A stretch of 64,000 bases of DNA from Oscheius onirici (GCA_932521025.1 OW051468.1:8680064-8744063), one strand, 5' to 3'; counted from the first letter of the stretch, positions 23,627-35,375 are shown. Numbers and translations: made by a program. Notes: a model not told the origin generated them from the letters alone.

Positions 23627-23815
23627 ATGGAAAGAGATGACAAGATGATGAACGAAACTGCGGATCAGAAGGACATGGCTGCAAGAAGACGCCTCTCGAA
23701 CACAGATTCTAAAATGGCGATAGACAAGAATTTTTCAGTGGAAAGGGTTCGTTTATGAGAAAGCTTGATCTGACTTTGCGTTTAGTCTGATGAATCAGAG
23801 GAGATCGAGATCTAA
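23627..23815 (+). CDS. Possible small charged protein (49 aa)
   Basis: The ATG at 23627 opens MERDDKMMNETADQKDMAAR, a basic LSNTDSKMAIDKNF segment, then a donor (AGG/GTTCGT). An acceptor (TTTAG/TCTGAT) leads to the acidic end SDESEEIEI and TAA at 23815. The phase is preserved across the 42-nt intron. The composition (charged, no TM, no cysteine) is that of a small nuclear or cytosolic protein, but there is no family match. Its shortness means it could be chance. Confidence 0.4.
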
Positions 23816-24470
23816 GCTTCTCTTCAAACCGTTGTTTGAGAACCCAACTCAGCCCGATTTGTAACGAGTAACACCTTTTCAAAAGAGCTAAGGAGGCCAA
23901 TTTTGAAGATTAACAGGTGGTTTTTGACCACTTTAGAGAATCCCGTCGGTACGTAGTTCCCATTTTTGCCTGCACGCCAATTTGGGTAAACAAAACAAAA
24001 AACTGGAACAGCTGTGGTTCCATCCGTCCATCTTCCTCTTCCAGCAAGATATTTTGTTTAAGGTTTTGAATTCAAAATAGCGTGCCTTTGATCTTTCCGA
24101 AAGCACCGAAAGATCAAGAACAATCGATTTATTTTCGATTTCCAGTCGATTCTCCCCGTGAAATCAGTGAGAACAAACAATCACGTTATCTGTCAGCGTT
24201 ATGACCTGTACCGGTTTTTCCATGAATGAACACTTTTTTTCCGCTTTGTTTGCCTTCACTTTATGGGTCACTTCTACCTGTAATTTCCTCGTTTTCTTTT
24301 TAAAACTTTTAATTGCCTTGTTTTTTCACGTTTTATAAAAATTAACAAAACAAACTTAAAGTAGTTTATTTGGTGCTCTTCCCAGAAAGCTGTTTTTCCT
24401 CTCCCCCTCGGTAGTTCTACTATTTTTTTTCCAAGACTCTCTCTTCCAGAATTCCCACCCCATTCATGTG
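23816..24470. other. Intergenic, promoter side of the PDPR-like gene
   Basis: AT-rich sequence without supportable ORFs. A CTTCCAG/AATTCC acceptor-like site about 20 bp upstream of the PDPR-like ATG (24471) could be a trans-splice site. Confidence 0.4.
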
Positions 24471-27400
24471 ATGAACAGAGTTTTGCGGCTGTCCGGCTGG
24501 AGCTGCTGCAGTCGTCGTCAAAACGCCACTCGTCCTCTCGTCTCGACCAGCACTGATGTCGTCGTCTGTGGAGGAGGAATAGCCGGAACTAGTGTCGCCT
24601 ACCATCTGGCCAAAAGGGGCAAAAGAGTCTGTCTCTTCGAGAGGGATTCGTGAGTATTTATTCGTTATTTTTATTGACTCAAAGCGTGTCTGCGGGATTG
24701 TGAAAAGTAGCGAAACCGCTGCGGGACCAATTGCACTTGCTCCAGCCAATCTCATTAAACTTTTGGCTTTGGAGCAGATCTAACCAGTCTAGAATTTGAC
24801 GCTGTGTCGATTAAACATAGTTTAGAGGCGAAAAAAGTAGTGCAAAACATTAAAAAAGCTGAAATATTCGCGTTTTGAGTTTTTGGTATGGTCCCAAGAG
24901 TAATTGGTCCGGCAGTGGTCTTGCCTCATCCCAGAGACTTTCTTCAATCGACAAGTGATGCAGACATAAAAAAACTTCAATCTTTCAGTGTCGGTTGTGG
25001 TGGAGCTACGGGAATCTCAGCTGGTCTGGTCACGGCTCCAATCTTCTGGCAGGATCCGACAAATCAGTTCCTTGCCGAGTCTTCTATCCGTCTCTACACA
25101 GATCTGGCGGAATCTGGTAAATTCAGTGAGTATTGGTTCTTTTCTGAGTTTTTGAGTGTTCCTCTTGTAGAACTGACCAAATGCGGGCGAGTCTACCTGG
25201 CCTCATCACAAGCGACCGAGGTTCTTCTAAGGCGGATGTACAGTCGAGGAATTCTACTGAATGAGGATGTGGAGCTGTTGGATTGTCAGTCAGAAATGCT
25301 CGAACGATGGCCTTTTCTTCAGACGGAAGACGTCCAACTCGCCCTGCTCTCCCCGGACGACATAGCCGTTGATGCCGTAGCTCTCTGTCAAGAACTCGCA
25401 AAACGGGCCAAAGAATTAGGAGCCGAGATTTTCGAGAACACCGAAGTGCAGGAGGTCATGCTCGGAGACGAGAGACAAGTCTACGGCGTGAAGACCTCAA
25501 ACGGTTACGTGGAAACACCAAAATTTGTGGATGCGGCCGGAATTTGGACGGGATCCGTCATGGTCAAGAATTTGCCGCACCGACATATCCAGACGGCAGC
25601 CTATCCCTGTACATACACCTATATCTATACGACAAAGCTGCCGACGGGAACTGTCGGCGATTCCACTCCCATTTTCAATGATCTTGACGGAAAGGACATG
25701 ATCAGAGTGACGAATTTCAAGACGCTGGCTGCCGGCTTTCATGAGGATGGAATACGACCACTGGCGAGACAGGGAATGCTGCCCGGACATTGGAATCACC
25801 CGGAGCCCGATTGGGACAGATTCAGTGAGTTTTTAATCTTGCTACTCGATTTTAAAGTATGCGGTTCAAAAAGATGCAGCGACTTTTATTGATTACCGTT
25901 CTCATTTGCCCAGAGTTGCGGCAGTGTTGACCGGGTCGATGTCATATAGGCGAATATTCGTTGGGAAGACAAGTTTTACAAACTTGGCACTCATTTTGAA
26001 CAGAAGCTTAGAGATCCATACCAAGCATAGGCTGATATGCGACAAGATTTCTTGACTCCTCCGATGTTAGGCTGAAACGTTCGCGAAGAGCTTCTGTTCA
26101 AAATGGCTGCCAAGATCCTCCTTTCGTTCCTGACCCTCCCGAAAATGCGTCATACTGTTACGTTGACGGCCCTGCTTCTGTCTCGTGTGTGCGTCTTCAA
26201 AACTGCAATTGGTCCTGAGGCGAAATGAGAAACAAATTCTTTCCAGATCCATCTCTCGAGTCTCTCCTCCGTCGTGTCCCGATGCTTGGCGAAGTAGAAC
26301 ACGGCGATCTGGTCACGGGAATGGAAGCGTACACACCGGACAAGTCGCCCGTAATCGGTGAGAGCAGTCAAGCCAACGGCTACTTTGTTCTAAATGGACT
26401 GAACGGACAGGGTCTCTCTCTGGCCGGCGGCTTGGGCGAAGTGCTAGCCGACTGGATGTGTGACGAAGTGCCAAAAATTGACGTTTCTCGCATCGACGTC
26501 GGACGATTCCTCGAACTGCATGCCAATCAACAGTATCTGATCGAAAGAGTCCCGGAGATTGCTGCCATGACCTACAGCAACATGTACCATTCGCATCAGT
26601 GTCACACGGCCAGAAATCTTCGCATGTCGCCCATCTACCATCAGCTCCGTGATGCCGGTGCCGTCTTTGGAGAGATCATGGGCTACGAGAGACCGCTCTG
26701 GTTCGAACCGAATCCCCCGGCTGAGAGGAATGCTCTCCAACAGGGACAGGACATTCTTCTGGGAAGGCCGAGCTGGTTCGAGAAGGTAGCCGGCGAGTAT
26801 GAAGCTTGTCGCGAACGAGTCGGTCTCATGGACATGAGCAGCTTCAGCAAGTACGACATTACGGGTCCGGACGCCGTGCGTTTTCTTCAATACCTCTGTT
26901 CTGCCAACATTGATCAGCCTGTCGGATCGACAGTCTACACGGGAATGCAGCACGAACAGGGAGGCTATGTGACGGATTGTACGTTGAGCAGAATGAGAGA
27001 GGACAGCTTCTTCATGGTCGCGCCGACAATTCAGCAGGAACGATGTTTGACGTGGATGAAGAAGTGGGCGAAGCAGATGAGTGTCAACGTTCATATTCAG
27101 GTGAGATTCTATTTTTGATAGTGCCGATAGTTTAGAAACATGTAAACGTCCACAAGTTGGGTAAAACTTTGCCACGTGGCGCAGTAGCTAATTGTAAGAG
27201 GACAGACTGCGGAGCTACAGGCTCCAGTTTAGTCCCTCCGACCGGCAAAACTCTTTTTCATTTATAGAAAACAATCCGAGTCCGTAGATTTTGCTTGATT
27301 TTGCCATGATCCTCAAGTTTCCTCATGATCCTCATTTTGCCATTATCCTCAAGTTTGCGCACTGAACTCAAAAATACTTTTTTTTTCAGGACGTGACGGG

Positions 27401-28966
27401 AATGTACACAGCTCTGGATGTGATTGGACCCTCTTCGCGCTACCTAATGTCCGACATCACGGGACAGTCGATGAGCAGCCAAGATTTTCCTACTTTCCGC
27501 TGTCAGGAGATGAACATCGGCATGGCTACCGGCATCCGCGCCATCTCGGTCACTCATTGCGGAGAACTTGGCTGGGTGCTGTACATTCCGAACGAGGTGG
27601 CTCAGAATGTCTATGAGAAGATTGTCGAAGCGGGCAGAGAGTACAGTATGATGCATGCCGGCTACTACACACTGCGGCAGCTTCGAATCGAAAAGTTTTA
27701 CGTCTACTGGGGACAGGACATAAACGCTACTGTGACGCCGGTAGAATGCGGCAGAAGTTTCCGTGTCGACTTCAAGGTGAGCAGATTCTACAGAGTGGCC
27801 TGTACAGAACTGAAGTTAACTGGGTTACTGTAGATTTCTTCCTGTCGGGACCGCACTTAAAAGGATTGGTATGGTTGGTCTCGACACGATGAAACCTACA
27901 GTAACCAGCAGTTCTGGGCACTATGGAAATTTTGGAAAAATTCATAATCATAGACCAAGCCACCTGAAATGATCCCCATAACTGTTCGTCTTTCCAGGTC
28001 TCCCAATTAGGAGCAACGCAAATTTCAATGAATGTGAGCAACTCTCACTCAAACTCACACTGTTCTCTGTGTTCTTACTGTAAATGTCTCAAAAAGTCCG
28101 TGTCTTTCAAAACCACTGAACTATCGCTGCTTCATCCCCGGTTCACGTAGAAAAACTAACCACTCTCATTTCCAGAAAGACTTTATCGGCAAGGCGGCAC
28201 TGGAAAAGCAGTTGGAACGAGGCGTTACAAAGCGTTTTGTCCAGCTTCTGGTGGATAAACACGACAAGGAGACGGATCCTTGGCCACAGGGCGGTGAAAC
28301 TCTGTTCAGAAATGGCAAGCCGTGCGGAGTGACCACTTCTGCTGCTTATGGATTCACTCTGGGCTGTCAGGTCGGTTAAAGTTTTGAGTTTAAAGCGAGA
28401 GAATCCAGCTAGACCAGAGTAACTGATCCAAACGAACATTCTGAACCTAACAATGAGCCAGGCCAGAGACTCCTGTACCAACAGCAGAATAGTTCCCTAC
28501 TCCTTTTTGCCAGACCATTCCAAACCAACTTGTTACTTCCGGCTTCAGAGCGCCAGACCGTAAGGTGACTTTAAAACAGCAAAAATGCGATTATTTCGGA
28601 AAACGGTCGTAATAGCTATATTCTTCGCAAAATTTCGATAAAGGGATTGCCCTCAGATTCGCATTTTTACAGTGCATAGCGGTTAAAAAATTCGGAATAA
28701 ACTTCGGAAAGAGAATGAGGGTGTTTCACTCTTTCAAGTTGCGCGCGGAATATAAAATTGTTTAACGCTCGTAAATACAACTGATTTAGGTCTGTCTAGC
28801 CTTCATCGAGAACAAGGACTTCGGTGTCTCGGCCGACTATATCCAAAAAGGCGAATATGAACTGAACATTGCCGGAAAAATGTTCCCGGTGCGGGTCAAT
28901 CTGCACTCTCCCTCCCTGCCCATGATTTCTTCTGAACATCCGCTCCACTACCGTCCGACCCAGTAG
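24471..28966 (+). CDS. PDPR: Pyruvate dehydrogenase phosphatase regulatory subunit-like FAD protein
   Basis: Seven exons (24471-24649, 24989-25125, 25171-25824, 26247-27100, 27390-27776, 28176-28370, 28790-28966) close in frame to 860 aa, near the 879 of human PDPR. A basic, Ser/Arg-rich N-terminus fits a mitochondrial presequence. The FAD dinucleotide-binding motif is VVVCGGGIAGTSVAYHLAKR, followed by a DAO-type domain with ESLLRRVPMLGEVEHG and GYFVLNGLNGQGLSLAGG. A GcvT/aminomethyltransferase-like C-terminal half carries RPSWFEKVAGEYEACRERVG and RIEKFYVYWGQDINATVTP. Unlike DMGDH and SARDH, the segment GCGGATGISAGL lacks the histidine used for covalent flavin attachment, which favours PDPR. 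It is expected in the mitochondrial matrix, modulating PDH phosphatase and so PDH activity. Several introns hold repeat elements. Confidence 0.88.
24686..24745. repeat. Partial copy of the CCGCTGCGGGACC element
   Basis: AACCGCTGCGGGACCAATTG in PDPR intron 1 matches one end of the 19032-19276 element. The far end was not found, so this is probably a truncated copy. Confidence 0.45.
27172..27255 (+). repeat. tRNA-like (SINE-type) fragment
   Basis: In PDPR intron 4, GTGGCGCAGTAGCTAATTGT and AAGAGG are an A-box-like start, and GGCTCCAGTTTAGTCCC is a B-box-like segment. The stems do not fold into a proper tRNA. Related sequences lie at 37650-37722 (minus) and about 56455-56500 (minus). Confidence 0.4.
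27818..27918. repeat. GGTTACTGTAG-ended inverted repeat (MITE)
   Basis: The left TIR ACTGGGTTACTGTAGATTTC and TTCCTGTCGGGACC pair with the right TIR GGTCTCGACACGATGAAACC and TACAGTAACCAGCAG. The TIRs are about 34 bp around a short centre, inside PDPR intron 5. TTAA lies at the left border. Confidence 0.7.
28550..28760. repeat. Dispersed repeat (TTTCGGAAAACGG family)
   Basis: ATTATTTCGGAAAACGGTCG, TTCGCAAAA, TTGCCCTCAGATTCGCATTT and ACAGTGCA recur in the same order at 56690-56860. This copy is in the last PDPR intron; the other is intergenic. Confidence 0.65.
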
Positions 28967-29315
28967 AAACCCCTCTTTTAAATGAAATCTTGGCTCAAGT
29001 TGTAGCTCTTCAAATTTGCTCAAAAATTGTACTATTGCCATTGTAGTTCTGTAGAAATAGACTCATGTTTTGTGGAAGACTGGTATGAATAGCATTTTAT
29101 TTAAGAACCCGTGATATTTTGTTGCCAAAAAAGGAGAAAATAAATAGTCTTTGAACGATTGAAATTTGTATTTTTTTTTAACTCGAGGTCTTTTTCAAGA
29201 CCGTGGGAATTCGGACCGCCGCGCACGTTCGCACGCGACGCGGTTTGAGACCGCCTGCGTCGATATCCTGCCGCCGTCGATTTTTCTTTAGTTTTTACAA
29301 CAAAAACCGGCAAAA

Positions 29316-30843
29316 ATGATGACATTAGAGGTTAGTTTCATTCCGTATCGATTCATCCACCCATTTTTTCATATGTTGGAATTTTTGAACGAAGCGAGCG
29401 CGACAAAAAACTAGGTTTGGGAGCCAGTACACAAAAAGACACGTTTTTTTTCGGACAATAGTTTCGAATGAACGAGAGCCTCATCAAATTTCTTTTTATT
29501 TCTTTTTTTGAGATGTAAACCAATTTTGGCGCGAATATGTTCGAACAGCTGGTTATCACGACCCAGGCTCTCATTGTGACGCAATGTTTATGGCATGTTG
29601 AAGGGGCAGGGAAATGGAGGGGTATGGGCTCTTTTCCACTTGAAAAACCGTATGAGTTTTGACCGTCCCACGAAAACATTTGAACGTCCCATGGATCGCT
29701 CCACTTTTACTGTAACAAGTTAAAATACTTGGCCGTCTCAAAGACTTTTTAACGCGGTAGGCAAGATTGGGAAGAATAAAACTTGGGATGGATAAAATGA
29801 AAAAAGAGATGTCGTATTTGTTTATTTAAGTGAAAAACAGTGATTCTAAACACCTAGAGCATCTCTGTCTCTCAGGTTCTGGAGAAAGCCCATCTGCACC
29901 CAGCCGAAGAATGGACCCAGCATCCTGGCGAGATGGTCGTCCAGCAACAAATTGTAACCAGTCAACATGGACAAATTCACGTCAACGATGACATCAGATT
30001 TAGTTTAATCGAAGCTGTTCGACAGATTCCAGGGATTTGGGACAGTCACAGGTTTGGGAAGATTATACTGGAGCATGTTAAGTTTCAGAGAGAAAACGTC
30101 CGGTCCGACGAGGAAAGATTTGTTCCAAGAAGTGGCGAGACAAGTCAGTGAACAGCATCAAATTGAACCTCCGTTGATGGGTGAGAGATTACAATTACTG
30201 TGAAAGATTTGTTCAGGCGACGACGTCGAAAAACAGTGGAAAAATCTAAAAGACACCTTCATCAAGACCAAGAAGAAGGTTACCTACAACAGTGATGGGA
30301 CCTTGGTACAACCCAAGTGGAAATTTTTCACCTACTTGACATTTCTGGACGCGTTGAGCAGAAAGAGACCGGGTCCGAGATATGAGGAGGAGGACATGTT
30401 GGTCAGTTTTCGTCGTGAAAGTAACTTTAGTCCTCCCCTTTTACTGTTATCAAAGCAGTTTCAAGCTTTGTGATGTTCTGCAAAGTTGTAGAGCTTGTCA
30501 ACACCTGCAACTTTTCTGAACATCACCAAGCCGGAAAATGTAAGCGTGAGCTAGAAAATTGAGGATTCTTCAAGAGAGCCCAAAATTTTGGGGAGTGGGC
30601 TAATGTAAAAGACAAAAAATTTCCTGATTTCAGCCACCAAACCTGGTCCAAATGAAGCGGCTTCGAGAGGACGATCCGGACGAAGAGGATGAGTACATGA
30701 CGTTCTGCCGATCGCTCGTCTACGACCTCCGAGACATTGGAAGCCGTGACCGAATAACTTACCTTAAGCTGGGCAAGCAGATTCGCGATCTCATTCACGA
30801 TACCCAAATCAGTTGTATTATGGGAGATCCGCCGATGCGGTGA
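29316..30843 (+). CDS. MADF-BESS domain DNA-binding protein
   Basis: A 5-codon first exon (29316-29330) is followed by a 545-bp intron, then exons 29876-30051, 30089-about 30180, 30217-30401 and 30634-30843. The MADF domain runs from FSLIEAVRQIPGIWDSHR through RKDLFQEVARQV to DDVEKQWKNLKDTFIKTKKK and FFTYLTFLDAL. This is the tryptophan-spaced three-helix Myb-like fold. The C-terminal exon has an acidic linker (REDDPDEEDEY) and a BESS-like protein-interaction helix (FCRSLVYDLRDIGSRDRI). MADF-BESS proteins act as transcription regulators. The intron before the last exon holds a foldback hairpin. The very short first exon is inferred from a phase-compatible donor and could be wrong. Confidence 0.8.
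30452..30578. repeat. Foldback hairpin element (copy 4)
   Basis: The arms TGATGTTCTGCAAAGTTGTA and TGCAACTTTTCTGAACATCA are flanked by CGGAAAATGTAAGCGTGAGC and a CTAGAAAATTGAGG tail. It lies in the last intron of the MADF gene. Confidence 0.8.
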
Positions 30844-30999
30844 CTCAATAAAGTATGTCGGGTAGCTCACGTCTCAGTTGACTGGCCGAAAATCTGTCTC
30901 ACTTTCTTTTCGCGCAGGCAGTTTGAAAACAAGAATGATACGGGCCGGGGATTGTGACTGACGACCCGTTTCTTTCGCCCCGTTCTCTCTTGTTCAAAA

Positions 31000-32082
31000 A
31001 TGCCCACAGCCGTCGAGCTTTTGGGAGTCACCGATACCACTGACGACAAGGTTTGATCCTTTTTCATTAAGAGATTTCCATAGTTTGGTCCGGGTCTCCG
31101 TTCAACAGCGAATATTTTCGCCGAATCTATCAACATCTTCTACGATGCCGAAAGACTAAATGGATGGAAACTGAAGACGGAGATGAAGGGGGACAAGTGC
31201 TACAACAAACACTTCCCAGTGGGAAAGGTCTACACTTTGACGAAGGAGTATCCGTTGGCCATGCAGCCGCTTTTTGACAATCACTGGAATGAGGTGAGAA
31301 TACTAGAAAATTCGGCGATACTCTCTGTTCCAAGATTTTTCCCCATTATTGAGCGGCTTCCTTTTCTATTGGTCAGAGTAAAGGCGGACCATATTTTTCT
31401 CTCTGTCAATATGTTCAGACGGGTGAACAACGAAACTCACATCTTTTCGTACGTAATGAACAAAATTGTCAAAGATCCTTAGTTTATTTGGATAATTATT
31501 ATCTATGTGAAAAAAATAAAATGAATACCGATTGAACTATTAAAAAATGGGGAAAATTCATGGGAAGCGAGAAACAGAGTAGCGTCGATAACTCGTGTTA
31601 AATTCTGCTCAGATCGAAGCCACTCCAAAATGGAACCAAAACACCCAGATGGTCAAGAGAGAAGCAATAATCTCTAATCATGCCGATATTCTTCATGTGA
31701 GTTCTTTCTTCAACTTTCCTTATAAAAAAATCAGTACGCAACTTCTGACGTGGCCGTCTTCAAAGGTCGCGACTTTGTCGTCTGTCGTCTGTGGAGAAAG
31801 GTCGAAGAGTCGATCATTGTAGCTGCCAGCTCCTTCGTCACGGACATTCCCGTCATGCCGAAGAAGAAAAGAGGATGGGTGAATCTGTGTGCCGGAAAGT
31901 TCACGCCACATCCGACTGATCCCAACAAGACTATGGTAGTCTATCTGGTCTGTGTCGATCTGAAGGACAAACTGATCCCCAAGACCATTCTGAGTTCTGG
32001 AGTGGCTGAAATGACCATCAAGGATGCCCAGTACGCTCTGAAGTATATTGAAGAAGAACTGGAGAATGAGAAGAAGGCTTGA
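31000..32082 (+). CDS. START-domain lipid-transfer protein
   Basis: Exons 31000-31050, 31084-31293, 31613-31696 and 31735-32082 give 230 aa in frame. Nearly the whole protein is one START domain. Recognisable parts are GWKLKTEMKGDKCYNKHFPV, YATSDVAVFKGRDFVVCRLW and the C-terminal helix-grip segment MVVYLVCVDLKDKLIPKTIL, followed by the lid helix and an acidic tail. The StAR-like pattern (WVNLCAGKFTPHP...DPNKT and LKGxxPK at the end) suggests a sterol or phospholipid carrier related to STARD1/3-type domains. No signal peptide or TM is present, so a soluble cytosolic location is likely. The start is 156 bp after the MADF stop on the same strand, a spacing compatible with an operon, but that is inference. 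Confidence 0.85.
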
Positions 32083-32244
32083 GGAAGTTTATTTATTTGT
32101 AAGTAAAAGTTTTCTGATTGTGCTTTTGTTCTGATTTTAATCCACCCTCTCTGCTTTGGCAATAAGAAAACTGTCATTCTCAGTGACTATTTTAGCGATA
32201 ACGCAATCCATGTTCTTGGTGATAACTTCCCAGTCTTGTTCTCG

Positions 32245-32872
32245 ATGTTTTCCATCATGGTTTGGGCTTTTCTGGCCCTTCTTGGGTCACCAGTAGTTTC
32301 GGCGTCTTGCCCCAGTGGCTGGTCCTACTTGCAATCCTCGAACTACTGTTATTATATGGGCTACGTAAACACGGACCAAATCGGAGCTCAACAGTACTGT
32401 CGGAACCGAGTCAGTGGCGCTCGCCTGGCTTCTATCCACAGTAGCCAAGAGAATACGTTCCTTCTGCGTAAGAATCTCATTTTTCCAAAGAATGCTTCTA
32501 GAATTGATTCATCAAAAAATTGGCGATGTTTGGATTGACGGACAAAGAAACTGTTCAGTGTCAGAAAATTGTAAAGCCGGGTATTGTGTCCCGCGTGGCT
32601 ATCACTGTTTTTCGTACAGTGATGGAACTACGGTAGGATGATCATAAGTTGCTTGCTCTAGAGGGGATTCAGTTCCAATACGAGGCTTTTGTTACGGACC
32701 AGATTACAGATGGTGGCACGACGGCATGCATCAAGGTAAAGCAGTATTTTGCAGTAAAACCATTTTTTAGGTTCATACATTTGAAACCGGCAATCAAGGC
32801 CTCTGGGCTACAACAAACTGCGGAAACAGGCTGTCATGGGCTGCATGTAAAATAAGAAATTTAAATGGATGA
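32245..32872 (+). CDS. Secreted C-type lectin domain protein
   Basis: A signal peptide (MVWAFLALLGSPVVSA) is followed by CPSGWSYLQSSNYCYYMG, the first Cys-Trp block of a nematode CTLD, then QYCRNRVSGARLASIHSSQE. The second exon reads GDVWIDGQRNC and HCFSYSDGTT. The third (from about 32672) reads FQYEAFVTDQITDGGTTACI, and the last reads GLWATTNCGNRLSWAACKI before TGA at 32870-32872. Three introns keep the phase. No canonical EPN or QPD calcium/sugar triplet is seen. The stop lies only about 7 bp from the stop of the opposite-strand gene. Confidence 0.85.
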
Positions 32873-32879
32873 AATCAAT

Positions 32880-34242
32880 TTAATTTTTATTGCAAAAGAT
32901 CAAATAAGTATTATCTTTTGTCGGTATCACGAAAGTCTCCCTTCCTTCATGTTTGCAATAAAAGCCTTCTTCTTCTCTAGCTTCCAAAGGCTTCCTCATC
33001 ACAATTCCTTCCATAAAACGGTCAATAGTCTCTTGTCCCTCTTCTCGACTCAGATCCCTCTTCTCATAATCCTCAAACTGATTCCGGAGCTGTTCCAGAC
33101 CGTCCCAAATCTTTGGAAACTGCAGGATATGCGCTGATCTTTTTTCTCGGAGGAATTGCTTAAAATTATCAATTTATTGTTCTTGAAGAGTCAAAACCTT
33201 GATAAACTGGGCCACGCCAGTCTCCGATAGCGTTGATCTCTCAATTTTTATCTCAAAGGGAGCTTCGTGATTCATTTTCAGGAGAATCTCGTCGTTTATT
33301 GTTATCAGCTGTGCCAGGAGCAGTTTTTTGAGCTGGAAGTTTTTTTTGAGTTTGATATAAACTGGAAAAACCTTTCGAATCTGGCTCGATTTTAGAAGAT
33401 TTTCGCCCATCCGACCTTCCAAACTAAGTTTTCGTACCGTTATTGCCTGAAATCCATTTTTGAAAGGACAGGTCAGTAAATCAAGTCCCGAGAAAATGCA
33501 GTCCTTTAAATGTAAGCGTAAACATTGGATACTCAGCCAAGGTCTCAATTCGCAGCGAAATAGTGGGTTGTGGATGTTAGCGGGTCTCGCCGCGAACCTT
33601 ATTTTAAAGGGCTGCATATTCTCAGCATTTTGTCTACAGACCACTTACCTTCATAAGTTTATCAAACTTTTCCACTGTCAGACTTTTGAGGGAAGTTCTC
33701 AGCATTAGTAATTCGATTTCCGATCGATTTTTAATCAAGTCAGCATAGTTTTCCTCGAAATCTGGATTCGACTGAAAAACTTTTCACAATTCTAACAAAA
33801 GGAGACATACAACTGGAAGAGCACAAGCTTGAGCAATTATCTTGGCTTGTCCTTCTAGAGCCTGATTCAGGGTGAACGTTCGAAGGCCCTAAACTGGGAT
33901 TTTTTACAAGAAAAAAATATGGAAAAATACGGCGTTAAAATTGATTCTCCCAGTTTCCATTGGGTAGAGAATGTAAGAGTGTTCCTCACAGATGGCATTG
34001 GTGAGGGAAGAAGTCTCGTGGAAGATGGTGTACGTGTCATAATCCAACTGAAAGAAAAACATTGATTAATATAAAAGTTTATGATAAAAATATTTAAAAA
34101 AAAAGCTAACTTTTCCAAGAATCCGACACTGAACGACGCTGGCCAGAGCTGAAAGGTCCAATTCTTCGATAATTTCTTCATCTTGTCCTTCAGGTACTTC
34201 TGAGCAAGAATCCACACTTTCAACAGGCTGAGGAAGATCCAT
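32880..34242 (-). CDS. Unrecognised protein, about 370 aa
   Basis: From ATG at 34242 (preceded by TTCTTCAG, a possible trans-splice acceptor) the exons are joined by short introns. They read MDLPQPVESVDSCSEVPEG, EELDLSALASVVQCRILGK, LDYDTYTIFHETSSLTNAIC, then GLRTFTLNQALEGQAK, LLMLRTSLKSLTVEKFDKL and VFPVYIKLKKNFQLKKLLL. A 44-nt intron at about 33147-33190 joins to QFLREKRSAHILQFPKIWDG and a Glu-rich end, YLIFCNKN, with the stop at 32880. The protein is helical, without TM or signal peptide. Some segments recall the leucine-rich C-terminal halves of nematode F-box/DUF38-like proteins, but this is weak. An intron (about 33472-33645) holds a repeat. Confidence 0.6.
33505..33622. repeat. ATTGGATACTCAGCCAA-family repeat
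   Basis: AAACATTGGATACTCAGCCA occurs within an intron of the unrecognised gene, with GGGTCTCGCC on the other side. The full-length member is at 63549-63770. Related copies lie at about 46480-46570 and 62735-62860. Confidence 0.6.
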
Positions 34243-35370
34243 TTCCTGAAGAAAAAAGCAATTTTTACAAGAAAAATCTGCGAAAACAAAGAAAAGAGCT
34301 TCTAGTGGCGGACAGCTGTCCTCAAAACGCTGTCCTCTCACAGCACATACACTCCCCCACCAAAATCAATATTGGTCCACTATTGCGAAAGGAAGACTGG
34401 TTACAAGCAGCTGTTTTTACATTCAGTATGCCAAGAAACACAGTCAAGATGTTTTTCAAGTCAACGAACTATAAAACATTTTGAACTGTGATGCAGGGAT
34501 TTGGCCGGAGAGTTCTATTATTAAAAGGGGGAGAGGAGAAAGAAGGATGATATTTTGTTTGTTCCAGAAGTTTCTTCGGCGGCTAGTTGAAAAAACACAG
34601 GACAATCTGAACTTTTCCTTCAACACATTCCCCAAAAAGTTTTGACAGTTTGGAAACGTCACTGCTTCCCTGACTCTTCTTCACAGTCTCTTCGGTGTTT
34701 AGACTACAGTCTGACAAAGATCGTCGATTCTATAGAGGAACTAGGAGAGTCTACCAAATATATACTAAGATTCTACAGTCTTTACAGGTTTTTAGGTTCA
34801 ACTGTAAACAACATGGTTATCGTGAATAGGGTCAGCTAGCAATGGACCATTGAATTGAAAAGTGCCCTTGCTTTCGGAAGTCCTAATCCAACTCATCAGG
34901 TTTTTCAATTTTTCAAAAATCATCAAGACATTCGGAACTCTGACGTAGGTCGGCAAAAGACTTTACTTTAATTTTCAACTATAATTTTAAATAAAACGTT
35001 TATTGAAGAACATCTTTTATTGTATTCGAATGATACATCTGGAAAGGAAGAGATTATCATGTTGATGTTTACCATCAAGCGGAAAATTACTACCAGATGT
35101 TCGGGATGATTTATGCAGATGAAAAACCACCGGTTTTGAGAGGAGAAGATTCACGGAAGCAAAATCTGAACATAGAACTGAATGTTATAGAAAAGGGACT
35201 AGAGTCTGTATCTGACTCATACTCTGAAAATACTCTTCTCAACATCATCAAACTGTCCATCTGTTTTCTCGCGCGCAAGATTCACCCGGCCTCGAGATGT
35301 CAACATCTTTTGAGATCTCCAACACACGTGTGGCTGAACAACATCTACAAAAGCTCTGTTATTCCCCAGG
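34243..35370. other. Intergenic, no gene seen
   Basis: ORFs here (for example 34642-34839 plus and 34456-34662 minus) have no domain or splice partners. The last part leads into the HSP20 promoter. Confidence 0.45.
35144..35159 (+). promoter_or_regulatory. Candidate heat-shock element
   Basis: GAAGATTCACGGAAG has an exact GAAnnTTC pair followed by a third GAA with one extra spacer base. It lies about 275 bp upstream of the HSP20 start. HSF sites are arrays of alternating nGAAn units; this is a weak two-and-a-half-unit match. Confidence 0.4.
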
Positions 35371-35375
35371 AGAGA

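Noticed and set aside
26444-27175. Minus-strand ORF of 243 aa
   Set aside because: It lies antisense to the longest PDPR exon and shows no domain; it is a codon-bias shadow of the real gene.
31303-31482. Plus-strand continuation of the START gene past the donor at 31294
   Set aside because: The reading frame continues but loses the START pattern; the spliced exon at 31613 restores it.
33174-33644. Stop codon at 33174 as the end of the unrecognised gene
   Set aside because: A 44-nt intron (GTTTTGACTC...TTTTAAG) joins in frame to a further long coding exon ending at 32880, so the upstream stop is intronic.
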